Shown: positions 56,290 to 64,000 of the stretch, one piece after another
How positions within the stretch are numbered: the stretch's first letter is position 1
Layout: each line of letters starts with the position of its first letter
DNA from: Eretmocerus hayati
Lineage: Eukaryota; Arthropoda; Insecta; Hymenoptera; Aphelinidae
Direction of reading: 5' to 3'
Assembly: GCA_029851415.1 (NCBI GenBank)
Contig: CM056744.1
Location: forward strand, 117,832,838-117,896,837
Length of the DNA: 64,000 bases
Made by a program: the position numbers and the translations under genes
Notes under the pieces: model-generated
Databases searched by the model: none
What the model was told of the DNA's origin: nothing
The model's input: only the letters and a program-made list of their open reading frames with translations

Positions 56290-56665
56290 TACCGACACTC
56301 CAAATCCTTACTTATTTAATTATTTCCACAGAATCTACGAGATATATAAAAAAAGTGCTTCCAAGAAGCCCTGCTACAGCTTCAGATCTATCAGTCAAGA
56401 AAAGAAACGAGTGAATTGAGTGAATATAGCCTCCACAATCAACTTTTGAAGATTACAATTGAATTGAGAAATCTGCACTTTACCGACACTCCAAATTGCT
56501 ACTTATTTAATTTTTCCCACGTAATCTAAGAGATAAATGAAAAAAGTGCTTCCAAGAAGCCCTGCTAAGTCTTCAGATCTATCGTTTAAAAAAAAATCGA
56601 GTGGATTGAGGGAATATTGCCCCCACAATCAACTTTTGAAGATCACAATTGAACAAATCCGACTT
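56290..56665. repeat. Tandem duplication, two 191-bp units
   Basis: ACCGACACTCCAAAT begins at 56291 and 56482. Both units contain GTGCTTCCAAGAAGCCCTGC, CTTCAGATCTATC and CACAATCAACTTTTGAAGAT in the same order with moderate divergence. Confidence 0.85.
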
Positions 56666-57439
56666 TGACATCCCCTTAACAAGCATCTCTCTATGCGGCG
56701 GGTCCCCCTGTTGGGGCCCAAAAGTTTCCCTCTGATATGGAGAATATTCGTGAGGATAATCAGTAGGATCAATAAAATCATCAAATTCAATGTTATGAGC
56801 CTCCCAAAAGAACTTGTACTTCAATAACGGTTCCACCCAGAGAATAATGTTTGATCATGGGTCTAGCGAGCTTCAGCATTGCTGAACCTGATCTTGGGTT
56901 GTGTTTCATTGACGTTCTTCAAATTATTTCAAGCATGAGAAGTAATGGATTTGATCGGATCATCTTTTTCTATATTACCAATGCCAAGGGTTTTACAGTG
57001 CATCATAATAAAGATGAGATAGAGCTGTCTGATAGAGAAGGCTGTGCTTGAGAAAACCCACGTTTTTTGATTCAGCAGAAACTTTCTTCCGCGCATAAAT
57101 GGAAGATTACTCAAGTGTAGTTCGATAATTCCTAGCGTGTTTGGGCCCTGTTTGTAGATCTTTAAATAAGCTTTCAAATGAGCTAAAATACGTAGGAAAT
57201 TTTCGAATTCAAAGTCAGTAGTCTGATGATAATCGCTTGATTTTATTTAATTGATGAATAAATTGCGTTAAAAACGAAAACCCGGAAAAGCTCAGTGAAA
57301 TCGAGTCCAGTGCCGAAACTGCTGAGCACACATGTTCATTATAACATAAACAACGAGAAACCTCCACGGTATAAGCCATTGAATATGTCCCCGCAGTTGG
57401 ACGTGAGCTGATACTCAATGGATAGAGGGCCCCACGGGT
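56666..57439. other. No supportable gene
   Basis: An 85-codon minus-strand frame (56836-56579) has ordinary amino-acid composition but no recognisable domain, and overlaps the second unit of the tandem duplication. Nothing else noted. Confidence 0.35.
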
Positions 57440-57991
57440 GGGGCCCATCGCACGCAGGGAAGGACGCGTGGGGCCCGTAGCAGTGAATGTGTCAGAGCTG
57501 GTGTAACATCACTTGACGATATTGATCGAAAATTAGCCGGAGAATCCATTCCCGGGGTCATTCTCAGGTTTTGGACGTTTGAAGCACTAAAAAGAGGAAA
57601 AGCAAATTGAATATCATTTTACACGGAAAATATTACTGATTCGGAACAAGAGACCTGCCTCTGGGAGGGATGTTCCATGGGTATACGATTAGTATCATGA
57701 TTTAGTGATGTTAGAACGGGTTTGATTCAATGTATCACTACTTTGTGGAATAAAAATATCGTTTCGGAGCAATTTTATGTGTGATCATGTAAAGTTCATC
57801 TTATATTTCACATGTGTGTTTTGGAATGTCTCAATGATTTCAGCTGTATCTCTGATGAGGAGACCCATTGACATTGAGTTCGATCAATTATGTTTAATCT
57901 GGTACAAGCTTGTGAAAGAATTCTGGGGGAGATTGGCAAAATGGACCCGGCGCTGGCCTTTTCCCGTTACTGGGATTTTATCGTGCTTGAG

Positions 57992-58735
57992 TCGGTCCAT
58001 CCATCCGAACTTTCCATTCACTTCAATAATCCCAACCATCCCATTCATTCGACCATCCATCCGTACATCTCATCCACCCATCCCATCCATCGAATCCATC
58101 CATCCTATCTATAAATCCATCCCATCAAACCATCGATTTCATACATCCCATTGATCCCATCTACAATCCCATCCATCCACCCATTCATCAATCTCATGCA
58201 TTCCATCCATCCATCCATCTACCCTAACCATCTCCTCCATCCACCCATCCATCTCATCCATCCATACATCTATCCAAGCTCTTTATGTAACCCTTCTATG
58301 CTATCCATCAATCCATCCTATCCTATTCACCCATCCCATCCATCATCTCATCCATCCATGCCTTCCTCCCCGTCCATGCGATCCATTCATGCTCCTCATC
58401 CGACCCATGCCATCCATCCCGTCCATCCCATCAATCCCATCCATCCACCTATCCATTCATCTTATCTATTGCGTGTATACATCCAACTATCCCATCTATC
58501 CATGCATCCCATATATCCCACGCATCCCATCAATCGATTTCATCCATCCCGTTCCTCCATCCAATCCCTCTATCCCATCCGTCTATCCATCACATCCGTC
58601 ACATCCGTCCATCCCATCCATCACATCCATATCATCCATCCATCTCATGCATAGAATCCATCCATCCCATCCATCACATCCAGCCATCCGTCCATTATAT
58701 CTATCCAATCCATTCCATCCATGCATCCTTGCCGT
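57992..58735 (-). repeat. Degenerate satellite in copy C
   Basis: CCATCCATCCCATC-like sequence; on the element strand it is the GGAT array in the same relative position as in copy A. Confidence 0.9.
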
Positions 58736-59824
58736 TACTGGGATTTCGTCGTGCCAAAGTCACGAGACTACGCGATGTTTTGTACCCTATCGTTGAACTT
58801 CCGTATGCAATGAACGGCTTTCCACACCACCCAAGAGGTACCGTTCTGGGCGCGTTTCTTTTACTTTTTGGTAACGGTTGAGGAGATCGCACCTGTCCGT
58901 GGCAGGAGCCCTATATACCTCACCCGTGCTCGTGAGGATCACCAGCCTCCAACCTCCTTAGGCTCACCCCCGAGCGGAGAATTCGGCGAGTTCCAGGTGG
59001 GTTCTCCCTTGGCTTTGGGTTGGACTGGAGATCACGAACCTGCGAAGACATGGTGAGAGCCGCCGACCCGAACCAACTGCCCCGAGCCGTCGCCGTTCGA
59101 TCGGAGACAAGACAAGCCCTGTAGACGGATTACAACGCGAGCGCAACGCCTGGAACCGACCTTGACTAAATTCTTCACGTTCAGAGGCGACCCGTGACCG
59201 AAGATCCGACTTGACGGACCACGCCACCCCTCCGCAGGAGCGTGAGGTCCAGCCCGCCCCGCCACCAAGAGAGAGAGCCTTTCCCCCTGGAGTCGCCGAA
59301 GTCCCCCGGTGGGTTTCCTGACCACGCCACCAGTCCAGCCACGGACTGGACTGATGACGTACCACCGTCGGCCCGCTTCTTTTCTTTTTGATTTGGGAGG
59401 AAAAGATCGCCTGGAGCCATATGAAAAACCTCCCTTGGGACTCACCCATTACGTAGTGTTTTCCCAATACATCCATCCATCCATCCATCCATCCATCCAT
59501 CCATCCCTCCATCCATCCATCCATCCGTCCATACCCCGGTGGGTTTCCTGACCACGCCACTAGTCCAGCCACGGACTGGACTGATGACGTACCACCGTCG
59601 GCCCGCTTCTTTTCTTTTTGATGTGGGAGGAAAAGATCGCCTGGAGCTATATGAAAAACCTCCCTTGGGACTCACCCATTACGTAGTGTTTTCCCTATAC
59701 ACACCCACGCACCCATCCACCCACGCACTCACCCACCCACCCACGCATCCATGAGCCATCTCACCCACCCACATGCCCATCAACCAACACATCCATCCGT
59801 CCCTCTCTCCAGCGCCGGGAGCGA

Positions 59825-59888
59825 CGACCTCACTGGTCGGCCGCTCGGCGCAGACTGACTGCTGGCCGGCTTGCGCTCTCCTTATATA
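59825..59888 (-). promoter_or_regulatory. TATA-Inr-DPE core promoter of repeat copy C
   Basis: On the minus strand TATATAAG starts at 59888, the initiator A is at 59856 (32 nt on) and GGTCG lies at 59829-59825 (+28 to +32). Confidence 0.65.
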
Positions 59889-60112
59889 GCTCCCACCTTA
59901 CTCCCACTCCTCGACCAAAATTCACTAAATTCGAGCGGGAGGGCCACGGAAAAGTTATTGGCCGACCGTGTCGAGCGGTGCTGTTCCATGAGCCCTTCTC
60001 GTTCACCTGAACCAAAAAAAGGCCGACCAGAGCCTCAATTGCTCGACATAGACCGAAAATTCAGCATGCTCCAACTTTCTGCCCTCTCTCCCAACTAAGC
60101 GTTATCCACATA

Positions 60113-61010
60113 CATGATCGGGTTCTATACTTTGTCATGAATTGGCCTATGCCATCGACTCTCATCGAAGGTGATGAGAAGTCGATGAGATGACTAATAA
60201 AATTCTCATTCACAATCATCAGTTACGCGGGTAAATTGAAAAATTAGCCAAGAGGAACTGCAAAAAATCCAATCACAATTAAAGATTTCTTCTCATCAAA
60301 GATGTTCGGATATATTGTCAGAGACTTCGCTGGAATACCCACCAATAAACCACCGTTTTCTCTTGAATCGCCCTTAGAGGCTGGAGTTTCACTCTTAGAG
60401 TGTGAGCTTAATCGAGAAAATTCTCCCGAAATCCAATGGAATATAACGTCTTTTGGAATCAAATAGACATGTGTTGTTCTACACTGTTTATCCCGGGCAG
60501 ACCACGCACTAATACGGCAACATGAGATAAGGTGAATGAATCGTCCGAAAACAAACCCATCTCTCGCCCAAGTCGGGCTAATTGTGTGCTGTAGCAACAA
60601 AACCTGTATGTTCCAGCAAATGCATCATGCATTTGCTCTGTGTTACATGTTACGCATCCCACCACCACAAGTACAATGCATTTAATCGAGAGCAAATATT
60701 CGCAGTTTTGCCCTGGATCTCCCCACCGTTGCACGACATATAAGTCTCAATAACCAGCCTGTGAAGCGCGTTCATAATGCCAATCTATCATCGTATTTGG
60801 GACCGAGTACTAGTTGATTTTAGCCTATACAAATCTGATTGAGCGGCCTGTAACATTTTATTCTCTTGAGGATCACGATACTATGTACATTGAATGTGGA
60901 TAATTTTACTGCTAATTACGAAAAAAATGCTGGTCTCGAATTGATCTCAGATCCTCAGAGAATGCCCAACACCCGGATTTATATCCGGGAAGAAAATCCG
61001 TTCTTACACT
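60113..61010. other. No supportable gene
   Basis: A 118-codon minus-strand frame (60600-60244) has a plausible look at its C-terminal half but no splice or homology support that I can give. Confidence 0.35.
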
Positions 61011-61013
61011 GTA

Positions 61014-61140
61014 AAAAATTGGTTGGCTTCCAACAAAATTGGTCAACCAGTGGCTGAAAATTCAACCAGTTGGAAGAAAACTCGACCACTCGTTGGATGC
61101 CAAATTCAACCACCTGGTTGATCCATTCGACACGGAACGT
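61014..61140. repeat. Cluster of CAACCA/TGGTTG motifs after CACTGTAAAAAATT
   Basis: About eight copies of CAACCA, CGACCA, TTGGTT or GTTGGA in both orientations within 125 bp, including an inverted CTTCCAAC/GTTGGAAG pair. It begins with CACTGTAAAAAATTGG. Possibly a small eroded MITE. Confidence 0.5.
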
Positions 61141-62442
61141 GACTCTCGACCTATCAAAGCATGGGGTCAATCTTCTAGGAGATACCTTTAATATTTCATA
61201 AAATACACTGCTAAAAGAGATTAACAGAATGCTTTCTCCACGCGATATCTGATGATAATCGTAACTATTTTCATTCTCATGGGAACAGCCTCCCTGCCAC
61301 GCTTCCTCTTCTGAGGTTCACCAGATCAACTCCTGCTTTTCTAGGTATTGTAGAGAATCATCCAATGATGAGATCAGTGAGTTGGCAAGTCTCCTCTACC
61401 AGTCATATTTGATTCGGAGGTTTTTCAAACGAAAATTGCTGAGATCCCCTGGTTTTATTGAAGAATGTAATTTCTCACCACGGTTTTACGGGGTCAAGGG
61501 TCACATACCACATCATAATCACATAAACTCTGTATTTTTCGGCATTATCTTTCGAGTGTTTGATACCGAAATTTCATTTTCCTTCTTCTCGCACAAAAGT
61601 ACGAACTTTCGCGACTCGTTTTGGTCACGAAAGCTCGACTTTTGCTTCCAGCGCGGCTCAACTCGCGCTCTGATTGGCTGTCAATTCATGTTGCATCTTT
61701 CGCTGCCTACGCTGTCCCGCTGTGCAGAGAGCGCGTATTATGCAGTCGAAATGTAACCTACGGAGGTTATGTTTATCAATGTGTTGATTCATGAAGTTTG
61801 TATTACTCACAGGCGGTATCTTTTTGTAAATGCCGCTGCTTGAACAGGAAGCTTTGAGCAGCAGACTGTAAAGCAGAATTTCTAATGCTCCACGACATGA
61901 ATCGATAAGGCACACAAAATACTTGTTGTCAGATGACAAGAGCTTAGCGCCATCATAACTTGAGGAACGAACACAACTTTGTATCAAGACCCAAATTGGA
62001 TCATGTGATAATATCATCTAGCGTTCACTCACAACACGTTTCGCTCTATTATTTTTTATTGCTTACGTCCACCACGACCAGCAAGAGCTCTGGCGTTAAA
62101 AGTCGGGTGGACCAGCACATCACATCACAAGGAGGTACCGTACCTCAAATTAATTAAGTGCCTGTCCAATTTCACTTAGATCTCGGGACTAGAACAACTT
62201 TGAGAAACGTTCAAAAACGGATTCTGGAGATCTTTATATGGGCTTGAAGATGTCATTGGTTTCATATCGATCCAACAATCTCTCCAGAATTTGCAGGCGT
62301 TTGTACCTTGCCTGAAAAATTGCGAAAAAAGTAGTTTTTCTGACTCGTGTGTCTTTGGTATAATACGCGGGACGGGAAATAAAGGAAATAGATTTGAAAG
62401 TGCTTGACATGAGCTACAAAATGCGACCACGTAGAGCTCTCT
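61141..62442. other. No supportable gene
   Basis: The block CTGCTAAAAGAG...CAGAAT(A/G)CTTTC at 61204 also occurs at 47314, a short dispersed repeat. Other frames are unrecognised. Confidence 0.4.
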
Positions 62443-63565
62443 CACGGTGCTCTTAAACCAACTTTCATTGAAAGGTCTTTGCTCCTCCGAGATTCTTGCG
62501 GGATCTTTTTCAGCATGATTTTTGGATCATTTTCCAACAAGAATCAAAATATTTTGTCGAGCTGTTTTTTTTAAACTCAATTTTTGAAATCTTCGATCGA
62601 TTGACTCATCTAAATCACATTCATTTGACAAGTTTCTCAGGGTTCAACATTACAATTATAAGATAACGCTAGATCACATCTAAAATATATAAATTCAACC
62701 AAATGCTCAACAGTTGTGGTCGAAATTACTTCCAAATGTAGCATTAATGATTAAGTGGCTAACAGAGACGGTATCTTCGTGTTTGACTTTTTGATAATCT
62801 GAAACTCGACATCTGAAGCTTTTCTTTTGAGGCGAAAATTCCCATATCGGCAATCGTGATCATAAGAAACTGCTTGTCGTGCATGTGAATGGAATACCTC
62901 GCCTGTTGAGTGTGAGAGCGCTTCGGATATAAACAAAGTCACGTTACACAGACACGAGTCCGTGATTTTTCGGATCTGGCGAAATATCGTAAACAGCGCG
63001 AGTATTCGTGGAGGTACCAGTTGTAATTTAGCTATCCAGTATCGGGCAACCATCCCAACTATGGTGGACAGCCATTGAATGCTGTTTGTGCGTACAATTC
63101 TCGACACGTGTGAGACATATTTGTATCTACGAAACTACCAATTGTGTGAAAAACTATAATCTGTTCCTCCCAGTTCTCCTTAGGATTCCTTGACTTAATC
63201 TCTCTGCTTGAAAAAGATAATGAATCTCGATTGTGATCATAACTATGTAAGAATCATAGATGAATAGAAGGACGATATGATGAATAAAATGAATTCAAAG
63301 AACTGATATGAATGACATCGTGATTTTCTTGCCCTAACAGTGAATCATTGACAGAAACTTCTACACATGAGAAACTCGTCGAATGAATGTGATTTAGATG
63401 AGTCAATCGATCGAAAATTTCAAAAATTGACTTAAAAAAGAAACAGCTCGACAAAATATTTTGATTCTTGTTGGGGAATGATCCAGAAATCATGCTGAAA
63501 AAGATCCCACAAGAATCTCGGAGGAGCAAAGACCTTTCAATAAAAGTTGGTTCAAGAGCACTGTG
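62443..63565. repeat. Long inverted repeat, two ~196-bp arms, 730-bp spacer
   Basis: 62443-62638 is the inverted counterpart of 63369-63565: CTTTGCTCCTCCGAGATTCT, TTTTTCAGCATGATTT, CAAAATATTTTGTCGAGCTG and TTGACTCATCTAAATCACAT pair with their complements at high identity. The spacer has no recognised gene. It could be one transposon with long TIRs or two opposed copies of a short repeat. Confidence 0.85.
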
Positions 63566-63640
63566 CTCTACGACCAATAGGTTCTGAGATATCCAGCTCT
63601 GAAGATCATCAGTTCGATTCCCGGGTGTATTGAGACTTTT
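63566..63640 (+). pseudogene. tRNA-like B box next to the inverted repeat (SINE-like)
   Basis: GTTCGATTCCCGGG at about 63612 matches the polymerase III B box and tRNA T arm. The upstream 40 nt (TAGGTTCTGAGATATCC) is only weakly A-box-like and no cloverleaf folds. The left arm of the inverted repeat has no such sequence next to it. Confidence 0.35.
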
Positions 63641-64000
63641 GACCGGTAGTGTACTCGAAATCCGTTTCATGTTCTGTCGATAACTACACTATGTGTCAAT
63701 CTTGGGCTTGTTCAGGAATCGAGGATTGTGAGAAAATCATCATCTCAAACAAAATGAAAAATGTAGACGGAAGACAAGATCTCTCTAAATCCCTTGGCGA
63801 AGAAAACGCCTTCAACTATATGTAATTTTCCCTCCAAGCTTATTAGAGGTATTTTTAAATGCCTCTAACTAGAGGTATTTTTGCTCCCGACCTGGAGGTT
63901 CATCAGCAAAGTTTACATAACCTTTAATTTCCGATTCCTATGATTTGTTTCCATAGGTACAAATCATAAGAATACATTCTCTTCTACGTGAAAGTGGTAG

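Larger units (their letters stand above)
57440..60112 (-). repeat. Satellite-bearing repeat, copy C
   Basis: Reverse-complement copy with the full order seen in A: start near 60112 (TGTATGTGGATAACGC on the minus strand), promoter, duplicated module (about 59701-59534 and 59465-59300) with a (GGAT)n spacer, shared block to about 58735, satellite 58735-57992, then the 3' section that matches 12365-12750 at lower similarity. Between the 3' homology blocks copy C carries extra sequence (around 57600-57790) relative to A. Confidence 0.75.

Noticed and set aside
56579..56836. 85-codon minus-strand frame
   Set aside because: It overlaps a tandem duplication whose other unit does not keep the frame; no domain recognised.
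60244..60600. 118-codon minus-strand frame with a plausible-looking C-terminal half
   Set aside because: No recognisable domain, no convincing splice signals and no neighbour evidence; kept only as a note.

Overview
The window looks like eukaryotic, most likely insect, intergenic DNA. The evidence is an AT-rich background, GT-AG introns, an R1-clade non-LTR retrotransposon family, a Mutator-like transposase relic, Tc1/mariner- and hAT-like foldback elements, an LTR-type solo LTR and many simple repeats. Hymenoptera would fit, but the sequence does not settle the order. There is no operon, bacterial gene or CRISPR array. Almost everything interpretable is mobile or repetitive. Only one non-transposon coding segment, the 3' end of a gene at the left edge, looks credible.

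Region by region. 1-0.95 kb: 3' exon of an acidic, Ser-rich protein ending in an IQIG (RHIM-like) motif, with a 3' UTR repeat and AATAAA. 1.1-1.75 kb: a tandem repeat and three consecutive GC-rich hairpins. 3.2-4.0 kb (minus): three exons of a dead Mutator-like transposase gene. 4.70-5.80 kb: a 1.1-kb solo LTR with TATT target duplications, U3 tandem repeats and a TATA/Inr promoter. 6.7-9.1 kb: a 1.2-kb TIR element holding a tRNA-like fragment, a Tc1/mariner-type foldback MITE, and a diverged piece of the 18-kb repeat. 10.2-12.75, 52.4-54.2 and (minus) 57.4-60.1 kb: three copies of an unclassified repeat carrying a TATA-Inr-DPE promoter, a duplicated module separated by (GGAT)n, and a GGAT-type satellite tail. 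16.9-17.6 kb: hAT-like foldback. 17.7-18.1 kb: an old truncated R1-type insertion with 15-bp target duplications.

Central feature, 18.4-37.6 kb. A 1.6-kb composite repeat containing a (GA)n tract and a large palindrome occurs twice. The copy at 18357-19971 is uninterrupted. In the second copy (24959-25386 plus 36366-37586) the (GA)n tract is split by a head-to-tail array of four R1-clade elements, all in one orientation. Each ends in poly(A) followed directly by (GA)n: two short 3' fragments, one full-length element (26500-32162) with intact overlapping ORF1 (three CCHC knuckles) and ORF2 (endonuclease, reverse transcriptase, CCHC), and one 4.2-kb 5'-truncated copy with a frameshift. This is a natural empty-site/filled-site pair and indicates a retrotransposon lineage targeting the (GA)n microsatellite. 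The palindrome is also flipped between the two copies of the composite repeat.

The rest (20-25, 38-45, 50.5-52.4 and 60-64 kb) is AT-rich sequence with no gene I can support. It contains small hairpin MITEs, foldbacks, minisatellites and tandem duplications, listed below.
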